Below, in pieces: positions 1 to 7,096 of a stretch of DNA of 8,438 nucleotides (the first letter of the stretch is position 1; every line of letters starts with the position of its first letter). The stretch is from Verrucomicrobiota bacterium (GTDB taxonomy: Bacteria > Verrucomicrobiota > Verrucomicrobiia > Limisphaerales > JAHEOI01): NCBI GenBank assembly GCA_018610125.1, contig JAHEOI010000189.1:1-8438 (forward strand). Direction: 5' to 3'. Position numbers and translations under genes: made by a program. The notes beneath the pieces were generated by a model. It saw nothing but the letters and a program-made list of their open reading frames with translations, made no database searches and had not been told where the DNA came from.

Positions 1-1767
1 ATCCGCGTCCCCTCCGATGTACGGTGCCCATCGCGAACCATACTGAGGGCCCCAGCTGGCGACGTACATCGCCCCGCTCGGGCCGATTTCCATATCGGTG
101 GGACGAAAGAGGGGATCGCCCTCCCCGGGGGTGAATAGCAGCTCGCCGCCCGAATGCGTGCCGCCATCGGCAAACTCTTCCAGGTCGCCACCATCCTTCA
201 TCATGGCGCCGTCCCATTTCGGTCGAAAGACATAGATGTTCCGATTTACCCAGTCATTGATGAAGAATACGTCGCGATAGTTTTTGGGAAAATGATCGTG
301 CAAATAATATTTGATACCTACCAGTGAGTTTTTCTGATAGCGAGTGAAGTGATACGAAGGCGGCACGACCGCGGGATTGCTGTCCCCGGTCCATATGCTG
401 CCTCGAGGATGGCCCATCCCGTAATGGGCGCCTTCGAAGACCATGAGCAGTTTATCGCCCGCATCGCCGGGGTCCTGATCGTTCCCGAGCCAGTTAAACC
501 CGGCGTCAAAAGTCATGTCCCACGGATTGCGATTGCCGCGGGCGAAGATCTCCAAGTGTTCGCCGTTGGCATCGGCGCGAAGATAGCCGCCATGCGGCGC
601 ACTGGGCCAGTTGTCGATGAAATCGGGCTCGTACGCCTGCGGGCTGTAGACCTTATTTAAGGGTTGGTTGTCCGGATTATCGCTGTCGATGTGATGCAGC
701 TCACGGAACGGCTTGGGCGCACCGTCCTGAACCTCGCTGTTGCCCTGACTCATATACAGGCGGCCGTCCGGGGCCCAGTTGAAGCCGTGCAAGCCATGGC
801 GTAAGTGGCCTAAGTTGGTGTAAACCTTGACGTACTCGTCTGCTTTCAGATCGCCGTCGGTATCGCGCAAGACAGTGACGTCCGGCGGGTTCGCGACCCA
901 GAGCTCGTTATCACGCCAAGCCAGCCCCTGCACCGAGTTCAACCCGGTCGCGAATAGATTCATATTGTCCGGCTCACCATCGTCATTCGTATCCTCGATC
1001 ACCCACACGAAGTCCTTGGGGGAATCCTTGTTCGGATCGCGGTACTGCGGCCCGCCACCGACGTACAAACGCCCTTTTCGGCCGAATGCCAGGGCCGATG
1101 GGTTTAGCAACACCGGCTCACGGACCCAAATTTTGGCCTCAAAGCCTTCTGCCATCTCCGGGACGGCGTCGGGATCAAAATTCAACTCCGAGGGGTCCGG
1201 AAAGTTACTTTCGTCCGGCAACACCTCCGACACCTTATCGGTGCCGTCGACCTTTCTCGTTTCGGGGGCTGCGACCGCTTCTCCCTTGACGTTCATCACA
1301 CCGGTCATTTGTGAGACGTGGAGGGGAAATGTGCATAGATAGGGATATTCGCCCGGCTCCTCGGGCGCGGTGAAGGTGACCGTCGCGGTTTCACCGCCAC
1401 CGATCATCTCTGTAAAGGCGATTACCTGGTCGCGAACCGGCTTCGGCAGATACCCATTGTCCAGGTTCCCACCCTTGGTCTGCACAAGCTGACCAAACGA
1501 AATGGGATTGGCCTCGGTGTCGGCGAGGATGACCACGTTGTGACCCATCGCTTCAACCGGCATCTCCCCGACATGCTTCAGCGTCAGCTTGACCTTCTGC
1601 CCCGGATCGACTGCAAACCGTTTCGTGTCGTACTGCATTCGGTCGTTGCCTTCGATCGTGATCTCAAGCGGTTCGGCTACCGCGGTACCGGCCAATACAC
1701 TGCTTGCGACCACCATGCCCACCAACCGAACTGCTTTGCGTTCGGTATAAATTAGCTTGTTAAACAT
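1..1767 (-). CDS. Azurin-like cupredoxin fused to a PVC-type beta-propeller dehydrogenase (C-terminus outside window)
   Basis: The reverse strand is open from ATG at 1767 to the window edge, 589 codons with no stop. Residues 1-31 are a signal peptide (basic start, hydrophobic stretch LVGMVVASSVLAG, likely cleavage after AVA). Residues 33-162 form an azurin/plastocyanin-like domain with a complete type 1 copper site: His76 in MGHNVVI, then Cys145, His150 and Met154 in CTFPLHVSQM, the azurin spacing. A linker leads to residues from about 196 that match the 'putative membrane-bound dehydrogenase' propeller of Pirellula and Verrucomicrobium proteins, related to sorbosone/glucose dehydrogenases: EGFEAKIWVREP, acidic DTNDDGEPD (259-267) and DTDGDLKAD (302-310) loops, APHGGYLRAD, and RGNRNPWDM (410-418). 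Family members often continue into HEAT repeats and a haem-binding CxxCH domain; that part is not visible. I infer periplasmic oxidation of a sugar or alcohol with electrons passed to the attached copper domain; the substrate is unknown. The Shine-Dalgarno is weak. Met18 is an alternative start but would cut into the signal peptide. Confidence 0.9.
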   Translation of the reverse strand, partial: MFNKLIYTERKAVRLVGMVVASSVLAGTAVAEPLEITIEGNDRMQYDTKRFAVDPGQKVKLTLKHVGEMPVEAMGHNVVILADTEANPISFGQLVQTKGGNLDNGYLPKPVRDQVIAFTEMIGGGETATVTFTAPEEPGEYPYLCTFPLHVSQMTGVMNVKGEAVAAPETRKVDGTDKVSEVLPDESNFPDPSELNFDPDAVPEMAEGFEAKIWVREPVLLNPSALAFGRKGRLYVGGGPQYRDPNKDSPKDFVWVIEDTNDDGEPDNMNLFATGLNSVQGLAWRDNELWVANPPDVTVLRDTDGDLKADEYVKVYTNLGHLRHGLHGFNWAPDGRLYMSQGNSEVQDGAPKPFRELHHIDSDNPDNQPLNKVYSPQAYEPDFIDNWPSAPHGGYLRADANGEHLEIFARGNRNPWDMTFDAGFNWLGNDQDPGDAGDKLLMVFEGAHYGMGHPRGSIWTGDSNPAVVPPSYHFTRYQKNSLVGIKYYLHDHFPKNYRDVFFINDWVNRNIYVFRPKWDGAMMKDGGDLEEFADGGTHSGGELLFTPGEGDPLFRPTDMEIGPSGAMYVASWGPQYGSRWAPYIGGDAD

Positions 1768-1801
1768 TGTGCTTATTACTCATAGCTTCTCTGCCTCACC
1801 G

Positions 1802-1852
1802 GCAATTCAAGGCCGACACGTAGATACCATTTACCGTCGTGACCTGAATTGC
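1802..1852. repeat. Inverted repeat in the leader of the cupredoxin-dehydrogenase gene
   Basis: GCAATTCA at 1802-1809 is the exact reverse complement of TGAATTGC at 1845-1852, with 35 bases between. It lies between the candidate promoter and the start codon at 1767. It could form a long-loop stem in the leader RNA or be two half-sites for a dimeric regulator, but 8-bp arms at this spacing are also compatible with chance. Confidence 0.35.
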
Positions 1853-1861
1853 ACAGGCAGC

Positions 1862-1890
1862 AGGCTATTCCATTGGCGGTGACGGGTCAA
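1862..1890 (-). promoter_or_regulatory. Candidate sigma70-type promoter for the cupredoxin-dehydrogenase gene
   Basis: On the minus strand TTGACC (1885-1890) is followed after exactly 17 bases by TAGCCT (1862-1867). The -35 box matches five of six consensus bases, the -10 box only three. Transcription would start near 1855 and leave a leader of roughly 88 bases. The fit is suggestive only, since one such match in a 316-bp spacer could be chance. Confidence 0.3.
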
Positions 1891-2083
1891 CAATCGAATC
1901 GGCACGCCGGGCAGGCAGGCCAGAGTGGGATCGTCTGGAAATATCTCAGCTCAATCTCTCCAGCAAATCCGCCATGCGGGGCTACGCGTTTCAGACGTGG
2001 AAGGCCCGGGATGGGTCCGACGCTGAGACTGAGCAGTTCCGGCCGATGTGGCGAACGCTCGTCTGGGATGCCCCTCCAAGAGA

Positions 2084-2563
2084 TCAGTTGTCTTCCATAG
2101 CCTTCTTGTATTCCTCCTGAGTGAGGCTGTGGTTACAGGGGCGTTTGCACCGATCACCGTCGGCCGCCGGACATTGATTCCTGCCTTGGGGCAGGCTCTC
2201 CGGCATGAGGGATACGCCCGCTTGCTCCGCCCGCTTGCTTGCCTCCTCATTACAGTGCGGACATTTGCCGTCCGGGATACGGTGAAGGAGGTATTTCGTG
2301 CCACAGGGACACTCCGTGGCGGGGAAGGTTTTCTTGTCGCAGTCCTCTTCGATACAGACCACGACCGAGTCGCTCGTGCCTTGGGGATGGACCTGCCAAC
2401 CGGCGGCTTCAATCTCTTGGTTGGTATGAAGATGGCCGTCCTCGCACCAATAGGCATATTCCGCCTGGCCAGTGCCTTGCTGGCTCCATTGGGTGATGCG
2501 ATACCCGGCGATGGCCAGGATTAGGACGGCAATGGCGCCCAAAAGTAGCTGATTGCGTGTCAT
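2084..2563 (-). CDS. Membrane-anchored cysteine-rich protein with zinc-ribbon-like motifs, function unknown
   Basis: This 159-residue protein begins with one hydrophobic segment (about residues 5-20, LLLGAIAVLILAIAG) that could be a signal anchor or an uncleaved signal peptide. The rest is soluble and holds ten cysteines at 40, 70, 75, 85, 87, 101, 104, 131, 139 and 143. C-P-C-G at 85-88 and C-P-H-C at 101-104 look like the two knuckles of a zinc ribbon, and CIEEDC at 70-75 with Cys40/His44 may form a second site. The last three cysteines precede a charged helix. I do not recognise a family. Two other frames overlap it, but only this one has a coherent membrane segment and patterned cysteines, and it has a promoter at a sensible distance. 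It faces the giant LamG gene across a divergent promoter region and lies upstream of the cupredoxin gene. A role in metal or redox handling in the envelope is a guess. No clear Shine-Dalgarno precedes the ATG. Confidence 0.75.
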   Translation of the reverse strand: MTRNQLLLGAIAVLILAIAGYRITQWSQQGTGQAEYAYWCEDGHLHTNQEIEAAGWQVHPQGTSDSVVVCIEEDCDKKTFPATECPCGTKYLLHRIPDGKCPHCNEEASKRAEQAGVSLMPESLPQGRNQCPAADGDRCKRPCNHSLTQEEYKKAMEDN

Positions 2564-2604
2564 GTGTCGTTAAGTTTGATTAAAGGTCGGCGCCTTGGCG
2601 GGTT

Positions 2605-2619
2605 CGAGGCAACGCCTCG
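2605..2619 (-). promoter_or_regulatory. Small GC-rich hairpin in the leader of the cysteine-rich gene
   Basis: CGAGGC (2605-2610) and GCCTCG (2614-2619) are perfect complements around a three-base loop, giving a compact six-pair stem of mostly G-C pairs. It falls within the predicted leader between the candidate promoter and ATG 2563. There is no T run beside it, so it is not a normal terminator. It may affect mRNA stability or translation, or be incidental. Confidence 0.35.
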
Positions 2620-2634
2620 TTGGAAGTTCCCGTT

Positions 2635-2662
2635 TTTATAGCGCTTGTATCAATTTTTGCAA
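2635..2662 (-). promoter_or_regulatory. Candidate promoter of the cysteine-rich gene
   Basis: On the minus strand TTGCAA (2657-2662) and TATAAA (2635-2640) are separated by 16 bases. The -10 box matches five of six consensus bases and the -35 box four. The predicted start near 2628 gives a leader of about 65 bases before ATG 2563. The surrounding DNA is visibly richer in A and T than the genes around it. Confidence 0.5.
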
Positions 2663-2768
2663 AAGTTGCTGCACGGCCAAGCGTAATTCACCCAAGCTCT
2701 TGTAACATTGTTATGGATCGAGTTTAGCGGATTCGGCCCACCCGATGCAACAATATGATAAGCTCATT

Positions 2769-2797
2769 CGGTTTTCCTCGGTTTTCCTAGGTTGACA
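2769..2797 (+). promoter_or_regulatory. Tandem 10-bp repeat abutting a TTGACA box
   Basis: CGGTTTTCCT occurs twice head to tail (2769-2778 and 2779-2788), and a third copy starts at AGGTT before breaking into a perfect TTGACA at 2792-2797. A 10-bp period puts the copies on the same face of the helix, as expected for an activator binding next to RNA polymerase. The -10 side is poor (TGCTAAAT at 2813-2820). If this promoter is real, transcription begins near 2827, after ATG 2819, and the giant gene would have to start at the in-frame ATG at 2849. Confidence 0.4.
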
Positions 2798-2818
2798 GCA
2801 CGCATGATCGGGTGCTAA

Positions 2819-5800
2819 ATGGCGCAGAACAAATCCCTGGACGATTTTATGAAGATGAGAGCGACGTTTTTGATCTTATCCTTGGCATCCGCGTTGACCT
2901 TCAATGCGACCGCTCAGAATGAGGCGGGGCTGGTGGCATATTGGCCGTTGGATTCCGCAAATGGCACCACACCGGACGAGGTGGGCAATTTCGATCTCAC
3001 TCTGAACGAGATGGATGCTTCCAACTTGACGTCCGGCCAGGATGGCCAGGCTTTGGAATTTAATGGGGAAGACGAAATCCTGACGATCACTCACGAGGGT
3101 GAGGACGCGCTACTGCCGATTCATGAGCAAGGGAGTTATTCTGTGACGATGTGGGTAAATGGGCCGAGCGGTCAGGAAGATCAACGGGTATTTTCGGAGG
3201 GCTCCACGACAGACAGCAATCCTTTGTTAAACATTGGGACGCACTCCGGCGGTGCCAACGGCGCCGTGGATATATACACGCGCCCCGGTGCCGGGCATGT
3301 GGTCTCCACTCGGATGGCGTTTGATGAAACCTGGCACCACATCGCGTGGGTGGATGACGAGGGGGACGCCCGCCTTTATATCGACGGGGAGCTCGACGAG
3401 ACCGATTTCAGTTACGATTGGGTTGAAAAGGAATTGAACACGACCTCGGTCGGTGGGATTCTAAGGGCCGACCCGTCTCACTTTTTCGAAGGGCAGATCG
3501 ACGATGTCGCCCTCTGGAATACGCCGTTGACGGCAAGCCAGGTCCAAGCCTTGGCGGAGGGGACCTCACCTCCGGAAATCGAGCCGGTTCCTCCGGAATT
3601 TCTTGCTCAGCCGGAGGATGTCACGGCCTTCGCCGGAAGCAGTGTTCAGTTCCAGATCGAGGCGACCGGAACCGCTCCTCTGGATATCCAATGGTTTCAG
3701 GATGATGAGCCGATCGCCGGGGCCACAAGCGCAACGCTTACGATCAATGACGTGAGTGCCGATAATGAGGGGAATTATTACGCTGAAGTCAGTAACTCGG
3801 TAAGCTCCGTAGAGAGTGAAGTCGCCGAGCTGACAGTGGAAGCCGTTTCCGGACCGCAGGTCAAGGTCGATTTTACCGATCGGGAAGCCACGGGCGAGGA
3901 CACGGTGCAGGAAGGCTTCGAGTCGTTCGTGATCGAGGGATCCGATATCCAGGATACGGAATTGACGCGGGAGTTTGGCGATATAGGGATTACGCTATCA
4001 GGCTCGGGCGGAGTAGGATACGACGATCGGAATCGCGAGACTCCGGCCAATGAAGGCGATTTCACCCAAGCGCAATTGCTCCAGGATTTTGTTTTCTCTC
4101 GCGAAGATTCGGGGAATCAAGGACTTGATGTCGTCATTGACTCACTGGAGCCGAATCAAACTTACACGATTACGATTTGGTCATTTGATACCGCGAGCAC
4201 AGGCGCGAGAGTCTCCGATTGGTATGCGAATGGAGGCCTCGTCAAAGAGGATTATACCTTCAATGGAGCCGATTCGCCGTCAAGCAATTTGGATTCCCAA
4301 TTCGAGTTTGTCGCTTGGGCAGACTCGGAAGGAGAAATTGTGATCGAAGGACGACGGGATGATGCCAGTCAGACGTTTGCGGTTTTCCTGAATGCATTAC
4401 GGGTGACCCCCGGAGGGGAGCTTCCGGCGCCGGAGATTACCTCGCAGCCCAAGGATGTCTCGACACTCCCGGGAGCCGAAACGGAGCTCCGTGTCGCGGT
4501 TCGAGGCTCCGGCCCGTTGGAATTTCAATGGTTTCACGACGACGAAGCGATTCCGGAAGCGACTGGAAGAGCTCTCACGCTGACGGACATACAGCCGCAA
4601 GACGCCGGAAGTTACCATGTCGAGGTCGAAGGCCCTCAGGAGACGCTCGTCAGTGAGTCGGCCGAATTGACTGTGGAGGGGCTGAATCGGACCGACGCCG
4701 GCCTGGTGGCGAACTGGCCGCTGGATTCGGCGAACGGGACGGCGCCCGAGGAATTGAACGACTTCGGTATGACCCTCAACGAAATGGATCCCGAAAACGT
4801 TGTTGAAGGCCGGGTAGGGAGCGCGTTCGAATTCAATGGAAACGATGAATTCTTGAGCTTTATCCCGGAACTGGAAGGGGGCTTGCCGATTTATACCCAT
4901 GGGGATCAAAGCTACTCGGTCACCATGTGGGTACGAGGCTCGGAGGGGCAGGAAGGCGCTCGCGTGTTTGCCGAGGGCTCGACTACCAGTGATACGCCCC
5001 TCTTTACGTTGGGAACCAATGACGCCGGTGAAGGCGGGACCCTGGACGTGTTTATTCGGAATGATGCGGTCCCGGGACAACGCAATATTGTACCGTTGGA
5101 TAATGTCACCTCGGAACAGACAGTCTTCGACGGGAATTGGCACCACATTGCTTGGGTCGATAATAATGGCGCCGCCAGGCTTTACATCGATGGTGAGCTC
5201 GATGGCACCGATTATGGCTATCGCCGCGGACGCTTGACGCTTGATGCGGTCGCGATCGGCGCAATTTTACGGGACGATTCATCGAATTTCTTTGAAGGGG
5301 CGATCGATGATGTCGGTTTGTGGACCGAGCCGCTGACGCAGGAGCAGATTCAATCGATGGTCGACGGAACGCCTGCATTGGAGGTCGAGCCCTCCGCTCC
5401 GGAAATTGTCTCGATTCCCCCACAAATAGAGGAGCTGACACGCGCCACGCTAAGGCTTGAGGCCGAAGTAAGCGGAAGCGGTCCGTTGACGTTTCAATGG
5501 TTACAGGATGGGGAAGAGATTCCCGGAGCGACCGACAAGACTCTCGTGTTGGAGGATGTGCAGGAGCGGGATGCCGGGACTTATCAGGTCCGGGTGAGCA
5601 ATGCCGAGGGCTCGGTGACCAGTGAAGGCACAGAAGTCGCCATCTCGTCGCGTCCGCCTACTCCGGAAGAGCTGAGCATCGATATCAATGAGCGCGGAAT
5701 GACCGATGCGGAGTTTACGCAAGAGGGCTTCGAATCCTTTGCGATTGGCGGACGAGACGTTCAGGTCGGCGAAGGGGAAAGCGAAGGCGGCACCGAGGGC

Positions 5801-7012
5801 GGGATTACAACCCTGCCGGTTACGAAAGTCTTTGACGGTGTGGAGCTCACGTTATCGGGTACGACCCCTCAGATCGGCATGGATGACCGCCGGCGGGGTG
5901 AGCCACTCGATCAAGGCGAATTCACACAATCCGAGCTCCTGCGCGACTTTGTCTTTGCGAACGTTCAGAGTGGTGACGAGGGGCTACAGGCCCGCTTCCG
6001 CTTCCTAAAGCCGAATCAACATTATCGGGTGACGGCGTGGGCTTTCGACACGGGCAGTACCGGAGAGCGCGTATCGGACTGGTTCGTCAACGGCAGTCTG
6101 GTTCGGGAAGGCTACTCCTTTGACGGAGCGAACCTGCCGACGAGCAATGAGGCCAATCGGCTTAGCTTTACAGGCGTATCCGATAGTAATGGGGAGCTTG
6201 AGCTGGAGATTCGACAAGGCTTTGATGGCAACTTTGGTGTTTTTCTGAATGCCATTACGATTGAAGAGTCCTTGCCGCCGCTTCAGATTGCCGACATACG
6301 TGTGACCGGTCAGGGTGATGTCGAGCTGGAGATTGCGAGCAGGAACCCGCAGCGTGAGCACCGGATTCAGGCCAAGGAGAGTGTAACCGAGGCCGATTGG
6401 ACAAAGGTTGATGCAAGCTTCAGCGAACCGGAAGGGAATACATTGCAGGCAACATTTCCGATGCCGGCGAAGGATTATGAGTTTTACCGCGTGATCAATC
6501 TGGCTCCCCCGGCTCTGTTCGAGTCCGACTTCGAGGAGGGAGCTGAGAATTGGACGACCGGTGGCCAGAACAACAGTTGGGAGCTTGGCACTCCGGAGGC
6601 GGGACCGGAACAGGCCTACAGCGGGGAAAACGTTTGGGGAACCACTTTAGACGATGTCTATCCCCTCTCGGCAGAGGCTTGGCTTCGATCTCCGGAAATT
6701 GACTTGAGCGGGGTCGAAACGGCGACCCTCAAATTCCGGGATTGGCATGACATCCAACCCCCGACCCAAGGAAACCTGTTCCACTCTATTGCGGTGAACG
6801 TGAAATCGGCTTCGGATCCGAATGGAGAGCCTTTAGTACAGCTCATGAAAGAGGCCGGAGCGCAGCAGGAGTGGAGGGAACGGAGCTTGAGCCTGGGAGA
6901 GAACGTGCTGGGCGAGCGAATTATCCTTGAATTCCTGCTTCAGAGCGACTCGTTTGGTCCGGAGCGGGGAGCCGGTTGGTACATTGATGATGTAATGATC
7001 CTGCCCGAATAG
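2819..7012 (+). CDS. Giant secreted LamG/Ig multidomain protein with duplicated modules
   Basis: The product has 1397 residues. A signal peptide lies at about 13-32 (MRATFLILSLASALTFNATA). Starting at Met11 (2849) or Met13 would give a normal-length signal; the first ten residues look unlike one, so 2819 is only the longest form. Domains in order: LamG/concanavalin-like (36-248), Ig-like (255-341), domain X (347-530), Ig-like (536-620), LamG (627-853), Ig-like (859-944), domain X (951-1149), a small beta module (1154-1228), and a MAM-like jelly roll (1232-1397) ending GWYIDDVMILPE. The LamG copies share WHHIAWVD and ARLYIDGELD; the Ig copies share QWxxDxxxIxGAT and DxGxYxxxVxN. It is strongly acidic and I find no cysteine in it. 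No catalytic domain, PEP-CTERM or LPxTG tag is visible. Such proteins usually bind glycans or mediate adhesion outside the cell; the ligand is unknown. A pseudopilin-like gene follows 84 bp downstream. Confidence 0.93.
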   Translation: MAQNKSLDDFMKMRATFLILSLASALTFNATAQNEAGLVAYWPLDSANGTTPDEVGNFDLTLNEMDASNLTSGQDGQALEFNGEDEILTITHEGEDALLPIHEQGSYSVTMWVNGPSGQEDQRVFSEGSTTDSNPLLNIGTHSGGANGAVDIYTRPGAGHVVSTRMAFDETWHHIAWVDDEGDARLYIDGELDETDFSYDWVEKELNTTSVGGILRADPSHFFEGQIDDVALWNTPLTASQVQALAEGTSPPEIEPVPPEFLAQPEDVTAFAGSSVQFQIEATGTAPLDIQWFQDDEPIAGATSATLTINDVSADNEGNYYAEVSNSVSSVESEVAELTVEAVSGPQVKVDFTDREATGEDTVQEGFESFVIEGSDIQDTELTREFGDIGITLSGSGGVGYDDRNRETPANEGDFTQAQLLQDFVFSREDSGNQGLDVVIDSLEPNQTYTITIWSFDTASTGARVSDWYANGGLVKEDYTFNGADSPSSNLDSQFEFVAWADSEGEIVIEGRRDDASQTFAVFLNALRVTPGGELPAPEITSQPKDVSTLPGAETELRVAVRGSGPLEFQWFHDDEAIPEATGRALTLTDIQPQDAGSYHVEVEGPQETLVSESAELTVEGLNRTDAGLVANWPLDSANGTAPEELNDFGMTLNEMDPENVVEGRVGSAFEFNGNDEFLSFIPELEGGLPIYTHGDQSYSVTMWVRGSEGQEGARVFAEGSTTSDTPLFTLGTNDAGEGGTLDVFIRNDAVPGQRNIVPLDNVTSEQTVFDGNWHHIAWVDNNGAARLYIDGELDGTDYGYRRGRLTLDAVAIGAILRDDSSNFFEGAIDDVGLWTEPLTQEQIQSMVDGTPALEVEPSAPEIVSIPPQIEELTRATLRLEAEVSGSGPLTFQWLQDGEEIPGATDKTLVLEDVQERDAGTYQVRVSNAEGSVTSEGTEVAISSRPPTPEELSIDINERGMTDAEFTQEGFESFAIGGRDVQVGEGESEGGTEGGITTLPVTKVFDGVELTLSGTTPQIGMDDRRRGEPLDQGEFTQSELLRDFVFANVQSGDEGLQARFRFLKPNQHYRVTAWAFDTGSTGERVSDWFVNGSLVREGYSFDGANLPTSNEANRLSFTGVSDSNGELELEIRQGFDGNFGVFLNAITIEESLPPLQIADIRVTGQGDVELEIASRNPQREHRIQAKESVTEADWTKVDASFSEPEGNTLQATFPMPAKDYEFYRVINLAPPALFESDFEEGAENWTTGGQNNSWELGTPEAGPEQAYSGENVWGTTLDDVYPLSAEAWLRSPEIDLSGVETATLKFRDWHDIQPPTQGNLFHSIAVNVKSASDPNGEPLVQLMKEAGAQQEWRERSLSLGENVLGERIILEFLLQSDSFGPERGAGWYIDDVMILPE
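2924..4408 (+). repeat. LamG-Ig-X module, first copy inside the giant gene
   Basis: This stretch encodes residues 36-530: a LamG domain, an Ig-like domain and domain X. The same order returns at 4697-6265. Matching protein landmarks include LVAYWPLDSANGT, WHHIAWVD, FFEGQIDDVALW, QEGFESF, LLQDFVFS, RVSDWYANG and FLNA. The two copies have diverged clearly at the DNA level, so the duplication is old and should not be unstable. Confidence 0.85.
4697..6265 (+). repeat. LamG-Ig-X module, second copy inside the giant gene
   Basis: This stretch encodes residues 627-1149 and repeats the domain order of 2924-4408, separated from it by one extra Ig-like domain (residues 536-620). Landmarks are LVANWPLDSANGT, WHHIAWVD, FFEGAIDDVGLW, QEGFESF, LLRDFVFA, RVSDWFVNG and FLNA. 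Unlike the first copy, its X domain carries a glycine- and glutamate-rich insert at about residues 983-995. Confidence 0.85.
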
Positions 7013-7096
7013 GGGCATGGGGAGCCATCGCTTGAGCGGAGCAGCTTGGCTTAATGTCAGGCACAAACAGAATCTCGTTAAGAGCAGGCCTGTTGT

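Larger units (their letters stand above)
1768..2083. other. Intergenic spacer between two minus-strand genes
   Basis: This 316-bp stretch separates the end of the cysteine-rich gene from the start of the cupredoxin-dehydrogenase gene. I see no convincing small gene on either strand. There is no clear intrinsic terminator: GC-rich pairings occur just after the upstream stop but none is followed by a T run. Apart from the candidate promoter and the inverted repeat listed separately it holds nothing I can name. Its length suggests the two genes are transcribed separately rather than as a tight operon. Confidence 0.6.
2564..2818. promoter_or_regulatory. Divergent intergenic region between the cysteine-rich gene and the giant LamG gene
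   Basis: These 255 bp separate two genes transcribed away from each other, so promoters for both must lie here or further in. The leftward one is listed separately. For the rightward gene there are two partial candidates. One is an isolated TATGAT at 2754-2759, a five-of-six -10 box with no recognisable -35. The other is TTGACA at 2792-2797 followed after 17 bases by CTAAAT (2815-2820). Only the first would place the transcript start upstream of ATG 2819. No riboswitch or RNA gene was recognised. Confidence 0.6.

Noticed and set aside
827..1342. Plus-strand 171-codon open frame
   Set aside because: It lies opposite the cupredoxin-dehydrogenase gene, whose frame gives clear motifs; the translation here is Ser/Pro-rich with no recognisable domain.
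1951..2457. Minus-strand 168-codon frame overlapping the cysteine-rich gene
   Set aside because: It is Arg/Thr/Pro-rich with no motif and is shifted against the 2084-2563 frame, which has a membrane segment and patterned cysteines.
2048..2524. Plus-strand 158-codon frame opposite the cysteine-rich gene
   Set aside because: It has some hydrophobic stretches, but no Shine-Dalgarno, no known motif, and it mirrors a frame with stronger evidence.
1758..3236. Shared 13-mer TTGTTAAACATTG at the start of the copper gene and inside the giant gene
   Set aside because: One repeat of this length is about what chance gives in a window this size, and the two contexts are unrelated.
4397..5146. Long minus-strand frame inside the giant gene
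   Set aside because: It is a shadow of the second LamG region, where the plus-strand frame has unambiguous domain motifs.
7013..7096. Possible terminator between the giant gene and the pseudopilin gene
   Set aside because: AGCCA and TGGCT can pair around small inner stems, but there is no T run after them, so the two genes may be read through.
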